Of a DNA stretch of 64,000 nt, positions 41,755 to 50,584 are shown piece by piece. The notes below the pieces were generated by a model. It searched no databases. It worked only from the letters and a program-made list of their open reading frames with translations, and had not been told where the DNA came from. A program made the translations under genes and the position numbers. Numbering within the stretch: the first letter of the stretch is position 1; the number at the start of each line of letters is the position of its first letter. Source of the DNA: Lysinibacillus_B sp031181585 (lineage in GTDB: Bacteria > Bacillota > Bacilli > Bacillales_A > Planococcaceae); the NCBI RefSeq assembly GCF_047301505.1, contig NZ_CP154840.1:2666001-2730000 (forward strand), written 5' to 3'.

Positions 41755-43170
41755 TTAAAAGTGAAGTGCCTTTCCTTCAACAGCAAGAGCTGCTTCGCCA
41801 ATAACTTCGCTTAATGATGGGTGAGGGTGAATAGCTGCCCCCATCTCCCATGGTGTAGCATTCAGGAAAATGCCAAGAGCTGCCTCTGAAATCAAGTCTG
41901 TTGCGTGAGGGCCAATAATATGGACTCCTAACACATCATTCGTTTCTTCATCAGCAACAATTTTCACAAAGCCTTCTGTATCACCATGTACGAGTGCCTT
42001 TCCAACTGCCTTAAAGGGAAATTTTCCAATTTTCACTTCAAGGCCCTTTTCCTTCGCTTGGCGCTCCGTTAATCCAACGCTCGCCACCTCAGGGTTTGAA
42101 TAGACACAGCGTGCGATATTTTCGTAAGACAGGCTCTCCTGCTTTATGCCTGCTATATGTTCCACCGCTCGTATTCCCTCATGTGAAGCTACATGAGCAA
42201 GCTGCATACCTCCGATAACATCTCCAATTGCATATATATGATTCTCTCGCGTCTGGTAGTTTTCATTTACTTTTATGCAAGCGTTTTCAATTTCGATTTC
42301 AGTGTTTTCTATGCCAATGTTCTCCACATTGGCCGTCCGACCTACAGAAATCAGCATTTTTTCCGCCATAAACGCTTCACCATTCTCAAGCGATATAGAA
42401 ACGCCTTCTTCAGATGTACGGAGCGTTGTAACATCCATTTTTGCATCTGTAATAATACGAATCTTACGTTTTTTCAGCAGTTTTGTTATTTCCGAGGAAA
42501 TATCTTCGTCTTCAGTTGGAAGGATACGATTTCCGTATTCAAGAATTGTAACGTCCACATCAAAATCCGCTAGCATTGAAGCCCATTCTATACCAATTAC
42601 ACCACCGCCAACGATAAGGATGGATTTTGGTAAATCATCCATTTGCAGCGCATCATCGGATGTAAGAATAGTCTGGCCATCTACTGGTATCCCATCAAGG
42701 ACACGTGGTCTAGAGCCTGTAGCAATAATAACATTAGTCGGTACAAGCATTTCATTTTCTGAACCGTTATCCATCTCTACAGAAATAGTACCAGGCATAG
42801 GTGAAAAAATAGAAGGTCCTAGTATCCTTCCAGTGCCATGAAACACATCAATTTTTCCTTTTTGCATCAAATGCTGGACACCTTTATAAAGCTGGTCAAC
42901 GATAGCATTCTTTCGTGATTGTACTTTTTCAAAGTTTAATTTGATACCATTGACATCTACTCCGTAGTCCATGGCTTTTTTCGATTGGGCATATACTTCC
43001 GCACTTCTCAATAGAGCTTTACTCGGAATACAGCCTTTATGTAAACAGGTACCCCCTAGTTTATCACGTTCAACAACCGCTGTCTTTAATCCTAGTTGTG
43101 AGGCACGGATTGCAGCTACATAGCCTCCCGTTCCCCCGCCTAATATCACTACATCATAGTCCTTTGCCAT
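41755..43170 (-). CDS. lpdV: Dihydrolipoyl dehydrogenase of the branched-chain complex (E3)
   Basis: 471 residues. FAD-binding GGGTGGYVAA, redox cysteines C42 and C47 (GGTCLHKGCIPSK), NAD-binding GGGVIGIEWAS and C-terminal HPHPSLSEVIGEAA with the catalytic His-Glu pair. It reoxidises the lipoyl groups of BkdB. AAGGGGG precedes the ATG by 8 bases. Genomic position between bcd and bkdAA matches lpdV in Bacillus. Confidence 0.94.
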   Translation of the reverse strand: MAKDYDVVILGGGTGGYVAAIRASQLGLKTAVVERDKLGGTCLHKGCIPSKALLRSAEVYAQSKKAMDYGVDVNGIKLNFEKVQSRKNAIVDQLYKGVQHLMQKGKIDVFHGTGRILGPSIFSPMPGTISVEMDNGSENEMLVPTNVIIATGSRPRVLDGIPVDGQTILTSDDALQMDDLPKSILIVGGGVIGIEWASMLADFDVDVTILEYGNRILPTEDEDISSEITKLLKKRKIRIITDAKMDVTTLRTSEEGVSISLENGEAFMAEKMLISVGRTANVENIGIENTEIEIENACIKVNENYQTRENHIYAIGDVIGGMQLAHVASHEGIRAVEHIAGIKQESLSYENIARCVYSNPEVASVGLTERQAKEKGLEVKIGKFPFKAVGKALVHGDTEGFVKIVADEETNDVLGVHIIGPHATDLISEAALGIFLNATPWEMGAAIHPHPSLSEVIGEAALAVEGKALHF

Positions 43171-43251
43171 AAACGAACCCCCTTATAAGATAAGAGAAGA
43201 AGATAATCTTCCTCTCCCATTTTAACTTACCCTGCATTAACAAGCAGCAAT

Positions 43252-44346
43252 TTATCTGCCATTTAAAATGCTCTTTTCGTTTTTCAAAAACTGACTGCGT
43301 GATTTTGCTACACGAGCGATGCGCTGTTCAGCTAAACGGTTGGCCGCTGCATATGTTGGGATATCTTCTTCTTTTGAAATAGCAAATATTTTTGTCAGGC
43401 TCTCATAGATCGTTTCCACTCGTTTCATTGCACGATCACGGTTATAACCATATAATTCATCTGCTACGTTAATAACACCGCCGGCATTAATAACATAATC
43501 AGGTGCGTATAAAATTCCTTTTTCGTGTAATATTTGTCCGTGACGTGATTCCTGCAGCTGGTTATTTGCAGAGCCTGCGATCACTTTTGCCTTTAATTGA
43601 GGGATTGTTTCATCATTGATGATAGCTCCCAGTGCACACGGCGCGAAAATATCTACGTCCTGCTTGTAGATTTCATCAGGTGCAACCGCTACTGCATCAA
43701 AATTTTCTACGACACGGTCAATTGCGTTTTGATTGATGTCTGTGACGATTAATTGTGCGCCATCACGGTGCAGGTACTCACATAATGTATACGCTACGTT
43801 ACCTAAACCTTGAACAGCAATTTTTTTGCCTTCCAGGCTTTCTTCACCGAACGCTTCCTTCGCCGCAGCCTTCATGCCTAAATAAACACCATAGGCCGTA
43901 ATTGGAGAAGGATTCCCTGAAGAGCCGAATGCTGGTGAAATACCTGTTACATAGTTTGTCTCTTCATGGATGATATCCATATCTGAAACCGTTGTTCCTA
44001 CATCCTCTGCTGTAATATAGCGGCCATTCAGCCCTTGAATGAATCGACCTAATGCACGGAACATCTCTTCGTTTTTATCTTTAAAAGGGTCCCCGATGAT
44101 AACCGTTTTGCCGCCGCCCAGATTTAATCCTGCAGCCGCATTCTTATATGTCATTCCTCTTGCTAGACGAAGGGCATCTTCAATTGCCTGTTCCTCAGAA
44201 GCATAAGTCCACATGCGGCATCCCCCAAGCGCCGGGCCTAATGTAGTATCATGAATGGCAATTATTGCCTTTAAGCCGGATTCTTTATCCTGACACATGA
44301 TAAGCTGTTCGTAATCGTATTTTTCCATGTATTTAAAAATCTCCAT
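43252..44346 (-). CDS. bcd: Leucine dehydrogenase
   Basis: 364 residues, Glu/Leu/Phe/Val dehydrogenase family. Catalytic lysine regions GGGKTVIIGD and GPALGGCRMW, and Rossmann glycines VQGLGNVAYTLCE. It deaminates branched-chain amino acids to their 2-oxoacids with NAD, the step before Bkd. First gene of the cluster. The ptb and buk genes that flank bcd in B. subtilis are absent. Divergent from yqzF. Confidence 0.95.
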   Translation of the reverse strand: MEIFKYMEKYDYEQLIMCQDKESGLKAIIAIHDTTLGPALGGCRMWTYASEEQAIEDALRLARGMTYKNAAAGLNLGGGKTVIIGDPFKDKNEEMFRALGRFIQGLNGRYITAEDVGTTVSDMDIIHEETNYVTGISPAFGSSGNPSPITAYGVYLGMKAAAKEAFGEESLEGKKIAVQGLGNVAYTLCEYLHRDGAQLIVTDINQNAIDRVVENFDAVAVAPDEIYKQDVDIFAPCALGAIINDETIPQLKAKVIAGSANNQLQESRHGQILHEKGILYAPDYVINAGGVINVADELYGYNRDRAMKRVETIYESLTKIFAISKEEDIPTYAAANRLAEQRIARVAKSRSQFLKNEKSILNGR

Positions 44347-44578
44347 AACCTATATCCCCTTTCGCTTTTAAGAACATTTTTTCTCTTAAATAAAGCTTTT
44401 TTCTACTTAAAGCGAATATTATGTTTTTTCCACAATAATGATTCGGCCTATAAATTTACAATACTTTCAATTCGGGCAGAACGCAACTAAAAAAACACAA
44501 CTTCCTTTTATTGAGAATATTCCAACTTTTCTAAAACACTTGCTATTCTTTGCTAAAACCTTGTTAAGTTGCCTGTTC

Positions 44579-44606
44579 TTGACTTTCCATTGTGTCATTG
44601 TACAAT
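44579..44606 (+). promoter_or_regulatory. Sigma-A promoter of yqzF
   Basis: TTGACT (44579-44584), 16-base spacer, TACAAT (44601-44606). AGGAGG follows at 44619-44624, 7 bases before the ATG. Confidence 0.82.
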
Positions 44607-45650
44607 AATAATATGATTAGGAGGTTTCCGTATGGCTCGTATGGCAGCGTTTATCGTACTACTTATTCCCGGCTTGATGGCAGCTGCGGGCATTAAGTTC
44701 ATGCGCGATACGTTATTTAGCAATTTAATTTTTCCTTTCCCATGGCTATGGCTCCAATTTATTGTGGGTATTATCTTTTTTCTCGCAGGTTTCGGCTTTT
44801 TTGCAGGATTTCTGCTCCACCGCGATAGAAAAAAAGGTAAAGTGGCACCGCGTTGGCAAAGGAAACCCGTACCTTCTTCGGAAAAAAATAAAGAGGTGTA
44901 ACCGCAAACGCGGCTACACCTTTTTTTCTGATTTCGTTCTTTTTTAACAAGCCGATCTGGAAAGTCCGTAATCCAACCAGCAACAATAGGATGCGGTGAC
45001 TGAAGGAATGCTTCCTTTCCATCAATAGCATAAAAACGCATAGGTTTCTTTGCATCCTCGCAAACTTGTAAAAAGCGCGGCTTATAGTACCTTTTATGAG
45101 CATGAACAGCGTCAATATGCTTCATGCTCTGTAACGCTGCCCAATTAAACTTTCTCGTGACAATGATGGCTGTTTCCACATGTGGGCATCCCTCTTTTAT
45201 CTCTCTTAGCAAGATATCATGAAAGGACGATACATGGCTCCCCTTGGGCAATACATGCTTTTTTAAGAGCTGAATAAGCGGAGCTAAATTGTCTATCAGC
45301 GACTCTTTCACTTCAATATTCAGCTTAATATTATGCTTGTTGGCCCACTCCAGCACCTTCTCAAATTTAGGAATTCGCTTATTGCCAATAAAGCGGAGAA
45401 ATACTCTTCTACCAATCCTAAAGTCACTTAGCTCTTTATCTGAACATTCGTGGATGAATTTATCGACGCCCGTCAGTCTTTTTAAGTTCAAATCATGGAA
45501 GACAAAAACTGTACCATCTTTTGAACATTGGACATCCAGTTCAATACCGTCTGCCTGAAGGGCAATCGCTTTCTCAAAAGCCTCCATACTATTTTCCAGT
45601 ACGTATGCGGAGGCACCTCGATGTGCGTAAACCGGGATGTGTTTCACCAT
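44595..45650 (-). CDS. yqiK: Glycerophosphodiester phosphodiesterase, frame runs on past the domain end
   Basis: The GDPD domain fills about residues 1-235: AHRGASAYVLENSMEAF (catalytic His-Arg and Glu), ELDVQCSKDGTVFVFHD (Glu-Asp and second His), IEVKE, and the usual final ITDFPDRL. It hydrolyses glycerophosphodiesters to glycerol-3-phosphate. The family normally ends here (about 240 residues), but the frame continues for about 110 basic, low-information codons antisense through the terminator and all of yqzF. Either the true stop was lost (an A-run indel nearby would restore one) or the tail is never made. Start overlaps the fapA stop as TAATG. Confidence 0.85.
   Translation of the reverse strand: MVKHIPVYAHRGASAYVLENSMEAFEKAIALQADGIELDVQCSKDGTVFVFHDLNLKRLTGVDKFIHECSDKELSDFRIGRRVFLRFIGNKRIPKFEKVLEWANKHNIKLNIEVKESLIDNLAPLIQLLKKHVLPKGSHVSSFHDILLREIKEGCPHVETAIIVTRKFNWAALQSMKHIDAVHAHKRYYKPRFLQVCEDAKKPMRFYAIDGKEAFLQSPHPIVAGWITDFPDRLVKKERNQKKRCSRVCGYTSLFFSEEGTGFLCQRGATLPFFLSRWSRNPAKKPKPARKKIIPTINWSHSHGKGKIKLLNNVSRMNLMPAAAIKPGISSTINAAIRAIRKPPNHIIIVQ
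44632..44901 (+). CDS. yqzF: DUF2627 membrane protein (YqzF family)
   Basis: 89 residues with two hydrophobic segments (about 4-24 and 38-60) and a basic, Pro-rich C-terminus. Length and GLMAAAGIKFMRD core match DUF2627. It has a good promoter, an ideal ribosome site and its own terminator. Position beside the bkd cluster and a GDPD gene matches yqzF/yqiK in B. subtilis. Function unknown. The GDPD frame runs antisense through the entire gene. Confidence 0.87.
   Translation: MARMAAFIVLLIPGLMAAAGIKFMRDTLFSNLIFPFPWLWLQFIVGIIFFLAGFGFFAGFLLHRDRKKGKVAPRWQRKPVPSSEKNKEV
44894..44927. terminator. Terminator of yqzF, lying inside the GDPD reading frame
   Basis: Twelve-base stem AGGTGTA-CCGC with one mismatch and 4-base loop, then TTTTTTT on the plus strand. 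The minus side reads TCTTTATTTTTTT after the hairpin, so it may also stop the GDPD transcript before any stop codon. Confidence 0.85.
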
Positions 45651-47215
45651 TATACATTCAACTCTCCAAACTCCAATAGAAATTTCCCATTTGTCGCTTT
45701 TGATAGAATGGAGGCCTTCCTGCCAATTTGAATGAATGTCCCAGGATAGGCCATCTTCGTTACGACAATTTCCTCTTTCCCTGCATTGCGTAAATCATTC
45801 ATTATCTGCTTGATTTCTTGATCAATATGCGCAGCTTCTTCCTTATAGCCGTCCAGCTTCTGTTTTGCCTGCTCCAGGGCAGCGAGCTGTTGAGAGTTTA
45901 AACGAATAATATCTAGACGGTTTACTTGTTCTTCTAGTCTTATAATTTCTTCATGAAGACTTTTTAAATGCGCAGCTTTTTCCTGAACATGTGTATATGC
46001 TTCTTCTTTATTCACACTATTTACAATAAGCTCCGTCCGTCTTTCCAGGCGATTTCCAGATATCGAAGTTACGATTTGGTTTTTCGCAACTGCTCTGCCG
46101 CCAATGATTTTTCCTTTTCTTTCATCCACAAAAATAGAAGCAGCGTTTAAATTGGAACCGATTGCATAAAAACCGATACTGATATTCTGTCCTGCGAATA
46201 GATTTGCTTCATTTACATGCTTTACAAAAATATTGCCCCCTGCTTCTATACGTGTTTCTCCTAAACCAAATATTCCGCCCCGAATATAAATATCGCCCTC
46301 AACCGACCTGATTAGTTTCGCACCTGAAACTCCCTCTGGACCTTCAATAGAAACATCTCCTCTAGCAATAACAGTATAGCCGTGTTGTACTGTGCCGCGG
46401 ATACTAATTGATCCTTCAAAGTCTATATTACCTGTTTCTATTCCTACATCGCCATTAATCGGCAGATGATGATTGACAGAGATTTGTCCTCTACTATGTT
46501 CAAGGACCCCGCCGATCCGAGAGCGTAGTATGATTTTTCCTTCTTCCTCCACCTCATAGGCAGATTTGCGGTCATATTTCAAATTTGCATCTCTACCAGG
46601 CGGGGCAGGGATGCTTTCTCCATAAATCGTCATTCCGTCGCAGCCCGGCTTTGGAGGGATTTTTTCCCCTAACCAGGCCCCTTCGTTAATCTCGTGAATA
46701 AAATTCATATCATAATAATCGGCTTTTCCATCAGCTCTTATTACAGGCTTTCGATCTGGAATTTCCAAATAAATAATTTGAGCATCAGCTCCTTTAACAG
46801 GAGGCGTGCCTTGAGCAATTAATATTGCCTTTCCTGGAGTAATCTTCTCCATATGTAAGGATAATATACCATGCGTGATCTGATTGTCCTGTAATAGCCT
46901 GTTTACTTGACTGCTTAGCTCCTCAATGTGTGAACGAACATAATCCATTGTCTCATTGATAAATAACGAAGCAGCCATTTTATCTCGTGAAACTTCAATT
47001 TCTAAATTCGGAAGCCATTGCCCCACTTCCACAGGGTTCGAACTTGGCTTTGATAATACATTTTTTAAAAGTGCAAAATTTGTTAGTTTTATACGAGGAA
47101 AGCTGCGTAAAATGCCGTCAAATTCTTTAAGAGGGAACCCCGACTTAGCAGTCGATATGTACACTTTCCCATTGTCTTCACTAATTTCGAAATAGTCATT
47201 TTTATAGACAAGCAT
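45650..47215 (-). CDS. FapA family protein (DUF342)
   Basis: About 521 residues. An N-terminal FapA domain (about 80-165) is followed by repeated beta-helix turns of short polar repeats (GNIDFEGSISIRGTVQHG style, about 230-400) and a coiled coil (about 430-490). DUF342 proteins are linked to polar organelle or flagellar placement in other bacteria, but no flagellar gene is close. The ATG at 47215 follows AAAGGAGG by 6 bases; the longer frame has a poor start. Overlaps yqiK by one base. Confidence 0.85.
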   Translation of the reverse strand: MLVYKNDYFEISEDNGKVYISTAKSGFPLKEFDGILRSFPRIKLTNFALLKNVLSKPSSNPVEVGQWLPNLEIEVSRDKMAASLFINETMDYVRSHIEELSSQVNRLLQDNQITHGILSLHMEKITPGKAILIAQGTPPVKGADAQIIYLEIPDRKPVIRADGKADYYDMNFIHEINEGAWLGEKIPPKPGCDGMTIYGESIPAPPGRDANLKYDRKSAYEVEEEGKIILRSRIGGVLEHSRGQISVNHHLPINGDVGIETGNIDFEGSISIRGTVQHGYTVIARGDVSIEGPEGVSGAKLIRSVEGDIYIRGGIFGLGETRIEAGGNIFVKHVNEANLFAGQNISIGFYAIGSNLNAASIFVDERKGKIIGGRAVAKNQIVTSISGNRLERRTELIVNSVNKEEAYTHVQEKAAHLKSLHEEIIRLEEQVNRLDIIRLNSQQLAALEQAKQKLDGYKEEAAHIDQEIKQIMNDLRNAGKEEIVVTKMAYPGTFIQIGRKASILSKATNGKFLLEFGELNV

Positions 47216-47600
47216 ACGAATCCTCCTTTCCCTTCCCACCTAGTATATACAATCTAAAAAGGTTTGTTTAGAAATAAATAGCAATTTTCTGAACATATTG
47301 CTTTTTCCTTACTTTTATACTTTTAGAATCATGTCTTTTGATTTACAAATATGCCCATTATCCCTGGAAAGTTGGCTCTTAAAGTACAAAAGTAGTGGAG
47401 AAATTGGAATTTCATCTTTTAGAAGTTGGTCTTCACTACATAAAAAGAGCGCTCATGTAACTTAGTGAGCGCTAAAATGTTTATATCAACTCCATGACAT
47501 AAACAATATAAAGAAAGGAGGTAAAACATATCAAGATAGCTTGCTAGTTTATTTTTACCCCCTGCTACATATATTAAACCTATTATTTGGATCTCTCATA
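47216..47600. other. Non-coding stretch with a terminator
   Basis: 385 bases without a credible gene. It contains the minus-strand terminator at 47443-47473 and an AAAGGAGG at 47512-47521 that is not followed by a usable plus-strand frame. Confidence 0.6.
47443..47473 (-). terminator. Terminator, probably of the 103-residue gene
   Basis: Perfect AGCGCTCA stem (47448-47455 with 47466-47473), 10-base loop, followed on the minus strand by CTTTTTATG. About 130 bases after the stop of the gene at 47601. Confidence 0.78.
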
Positions 47601-47912
47601 TTATTGTTGTTCTATGATTGTAATTTCCCGTTTTAAATCTTGCACCGTTGTAATATCCAACATCGCTGCTTTACAATACCGTAGATACATGATAATTTGC
47701 TCCGTAATTTCATCTGCTACAAGACCTTTACAGTTTACCTCATTTTCTACTATACGCTGGATATTCGTAAATGTCCGGACATCCATTTTATGATGCTTTG
47801 CCAAATCAAATGCACGTAATAAGCCGCCTGTATTCAATCCAATCCCTCCTAGAGAAGTGTCCAAGATGAAACAAGAATTATGCATTATCAACTTCAATAT
47901 GTTTTTATCCAA
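47601..47912 (-). CDS. Hypothetical protein, 103 residues
   Basis: Mixed hydrophobic and charged, no signal peptide, four cysteines, probably helical. The open frame and the downstream terminator argue for a gene, but upstream of the ATG there is no clear ribosome site. It lies directly after the decayed Spo0A-like copy; I compared it with the Spo0A effector domain and saw no convincing match. Family unknown. Confidence 0.45.
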   Translation of the reverse strand: MDKNILKLIMHNSCFILDTSLGGIGLNTGGLLRAFDLAKHHKMDVRTFTNIQRIVENEVNCKGLVADEITEQIIMYLRYCKAAMLDITTVQDLKREITIIEQQ

Positions 47913-47938
47913 ATCCCCGAGCTTTAAAACAAATTAAA

Positions 47939-48210
47939 TTAGCCTGCTGCCATCTTAATGTAGATTTTGTCCATAAATGTGGCGATGAAGTCGCAATTCG
48001 TTAGTTTTACTTTACATGATGTTATTGTGCATTCTATAACGTTCCGGAAATTGTTTCATAACTTCCTCGCCTCAAAGCCCTTTCAACTGCATAACGAATA
48101 ATGCATTCTCCTGTTATGATAACTTGCATGAAACTACGCAGTTTTAATGCTGTTTACCGATTAGTTTGCACCCGTAATGCCTAACTAACTGAACCTCCGA
48201 TAACTAAAAT
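47939..48210 (-). pseudogene. Decayed copy of the Spo0A C-terminal (effector) domain
   Basis: Translating the minus strand gives two Spo0A-like pieces in different frames. One (48129-48034) contains RGSYETIS with 14 of 22 positions identical to the intact Spo0A over its recognition-helix region, then a TAG. The other (to the stop at 47939) ends TNCDFIATFMDKIYIKM, aligned with TNSEFIAMIADKIRIEM of Spo0A. Stops and frameshifts between them show it is dead. Similarity fades near 48210. The copy is 4.2 kb from the intact gene, in the same orientation. Confidence 0.75.
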
Positions 48211-48711
48211 CTCTGTTTAGTTTAGTATGCTTTGATATATTTATATACTTTTGTACCGGTACTACTTGCTTCGCGATGGTTTAAATATACATGAGCTATA
48301 TATAAAACGCAACGGCGAAAATTGTCGAATCCATTGAGGCTCTAAGTCTCATCCCCTCAGTGCTACGTCGAATTATGACGCTATCACAAACAGCAAACAG
48401 AAGTAAACTTGTTAGAAAGCAGGAAAATTCATGTTAGAGAAAAGTCCGTATATACCATTTGCGAAAAACAGCCTAATGTGTTCAATCGCCCTATATGCTG
48501 AGGCTCATGAATTGGGAAGATTATAAGAGGAGAATTAAAAAGAACCCCCGTCTTTAATATTGCTCACTCAGTTATTGAAAATTATGTTTCTCTCATATTA
48601 TTTTTTCTTTATAGGACTTTTTTCTGGTTACAAAACAAGCTATAATAGTAAAAAGGTTTTTGTTATGGGAGAATTATTGCATTTTCTCAATTTTTTTATC
48701 AAAATATCCTG
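48211..48711. other. Gene-free stretch before the receptor gene
   Basis: About 500 AT-rich bases. A 31-codon frame at 48431-48526 has only a weak ribosome site (AGGAAAA). Around 48310-48390 short GC pairs could form small hairpins, but no c-di-GMP riboswitch signature is present. I see nothing firm here. Confidence 0.5.
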
Positions 48712-48740
48712 TTGTGACCGTATATTACAAAATTTATTAT
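48712..48740 (+). promoter_or_regulatory. Probable promoter of the receptor gene
   Basis: TTGTGA (48712-48717), 17-base spacer, TATTAT (48735-48740), about 37 bases before the start codon. No sigma-D type motif was seen. Confidence 0.55.
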
Positions 48741-48776
48741 AGATAGTACCTACTAAAGAAAGTGGAGGAACATATT

Positions 48777-50495
48777 TTGAAATGGTTTAAAAACTTGAGG
48801 ACATCTGTTAAGTTGATTAGTACTTTTGCTGTAATGAGTCTCGTTCTTGGGGCGGTTGGAATTTATGGACTAATCAATTTAGGCACTATGAAGGAAGATA
48901 TTAATTTTATGTATTACGAGCGTGTGTTGCCAATAAGTGATATGGGAAGAGCCGAAACCGATTATCAGCGTCTTCGTGTGCAAATAAGAGACATGGCCTT
49001 CACGTTACCTACTAAAGAACAAAAAGATGCGACCAATGAAGTGCGGCTACAAACAATTAAGGATATAAAAAGCAGTATCGAAAAATACGAGGAAACTATA
49101 ATTACGCCAGAGGAACAAGCTATTCTGGACCAGCTCCACCCTGCACTAGATAATTATTTATCTCTATACGAGACGGCAGTCGGCTATGCTTATGCAAATG
49201 ATACAGAAAGCTATTTATTAATGGCTCCAGAGTTTGCAGAATCAGGAAACACCGTACAGAGTTATCTTAAAGACTTAATTGATTTGAATGTAAGTTTAGC
49301 TCAAGCAACCTATAAAGAGTCAGATGTATTATATAGTTCTGCCCGAACGATTACTATAGCTGTTATTATTCTGTCTGTTTTATTCAATATCGTCAGTGGA
49401 TTAGCCATTTCACGGCTTATCTCCAAGCCATTAAAAGAAGTATCACAATTAGTTGAAAAAGTATCTAAAGGCGATCTAACAGAGACAACTACTATCAATA
49501 CGAAAGAGGAAATCGGAGACCTGGCCCGTTCCATCAATCACATGGTAATCAGTTTACGTAAAACGGTTGAGGGCATCTTACAGTCTGCTGAAAGTGTATC
49601 TGCATCCGCCCAGCAAATCTCGGCTACAACAGAGGAGGTCGCTAGCAGTGCATCTACACAAGCAAATGATTCTCAAAGAATCTCAGAAATGTTTACTGAG
49701 ATTGTAGAAGGCGCAGATAGCCAGGCAGATAATGCTCAAACGATGAAGGAATTATTCCTGCAATTAAATATAGCGATTGATTCAGTAGCAACAAATGCCG
49801 ATGAGACAGCTAAATTAAGTGATGAACTGAACAAAGTGGCTGCTGAGGGCAACGAGGTCGTACAAGCATCTATTAATGGCATGGAGGATGTAAGCACTCA
49901 AATAGCCTTGCTTGAGAGGGATGCATCTCGTATAGGTAATATTATTAAAGTGATTGATGATATTGCCAGTCAGACAAATTTATTAGCGTTGAATGCAGCC
50001 ATTGAAGCAGCGCGTGCCGGAGAACATGGGAAAGGTTTTGCTGTTGTTGCGGATGAAGTCCGTAAACTAGCTGAAGAATCTAGTCGGGCTACCAAAGAAA
50101 TCACCTCCATCATCAAAGGCATCCAGGAAAACACATCCCGAAGTGTCCTTGCTGTATCAAATGGAATGGACTCTACAAAACGCACTGGACATGCCTTTAC
50201 TCAAATTTCAGAGATGGTTGCCCATTCTAATAAAAAGACGTTAGAAATTGCTGCAGCAAGCGCACAACAATCTGCACAATCTACTGAGGTTATGATGGCA
50301 ATAGACAATATAGCATCAGCAAGCGCGCAGCAATCTGCACAATCTACTGAGGTTATGCAAGCTGTCGAAAGCATTGCGGCAACAAGTGAAGAAGCAGCGG
50401 CGGCCAGCGAACAAACCGCAGCAACATCACATTCTTTGGCGAACTTGGCTGAAGAATTAAATGAATCGGTGTCAATCTTCAAAACTCGCAAATAA
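48777..50495 (+). CDS. Methyl-accepting chemotaxis protein with 4-helix-bundle sensor
   Basis: 572 residues. Membrane helix 1 (about 10-32), extracytoplasmic 4HB_MCP ligand domain (about 33-185), helix 2 (about 187-208), HAMP (about 209-262) and the long cytoplasmic coiled coil with the hairpin tip DDIASQTNLLALNAAIEAAR. I start at TTG 48777, with GGAGG 8 bases upstream, instead of a GTG five codons before it that overlaps the ribosome site. A 21-residue tandem duplication lies in the C-terminal arm. Ligand unknown. The terminator of this gene is split by an IS. Confidence 0.93.
   Translation: MKWFKNLRTSVKLISTFAVMSLVLGAVGIYGLINLGTMKEDINFMYYERVLPISDMGRAETDYQRLRVQIRDMAFTLPTKEQKDATNEVRLQTIKDIKSSIEKYEETIITPEEQAILDQLHPALDNYLSLYETAVGYAYANDTESYLLMAPEFAESGNTVQSYLKDLIDLNVSLAQATYKESDVLYSSARTITIAVIILSVLFNIVSGLAISRLISKPLKEVSQLVEKVSKGDLTETTTINTKEEIGDLARSINHMVISLRKTVEGILQSAESVSASAQQISATTEEVASSASTQANDSQRISEMFTEIVEGADSQADNAQTMKELFLQLNIAIDSVATNADETAKLSDELNKVAAEGNEVVQASINGMEDVSTQIALLERDASRIGNIIKVIDDIASQTNLLALNAAIEAARAGEHGKGFAVVADEVRKLAEESSRATKEITSIIKGIQENTSRSVLAVSNGMDSTKRTGHAFTQISEMVAHSNKKTLEIAAASAQQSAQSTEVMMAIDNIASASAQQSAQSTEVMQAVESIAATSEEAAAASEQTAATSHSLANLAEELNESVSIFKTRK
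50256..50381 (+). repeat. 63-base tandem duplication inside the receptor gene
   Basis: Two adjacent 63-base units (50256-50318 and 50319-50381) encode ASAQQSAQSTEVM followed by similar tails. The first 40 bases differ at only two positions. Each unit is 21 residues, three heptads, so the coiled coil stays in register. Confidence 0.88.
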
Positions 50496-50584
50496 AAATG
50501 CTTGTTTGTATTAGAACCGTTTTCCTTATAATGAACTGCACCCTATTTTGTAGACAGTTTAATAAAAAGGGATCTAGGTTGTGG

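Noticed and set aside
44347..44578. Sigma-54 (SigL) promoter upstream of bcd, as known for the B. subtilis bkd operon
   Set aside because: I found no TGGCAC-N5-TTGCA type -24/-12 element in this interval, and no bkdR is present in the window.
48290..48420. Possible c-di-GMP riboswitch upstream of the chemoreceptor gene
   Set aside because: The conserved GEMM segments are absent on either strand; the region is close to the decayed Spo0A copy and only forms small hairpins.
48431..48526. 31-codon frame before the receptor gene
   Set aside because: Weak ribosome site, no terminator or known family; kept only as a note.
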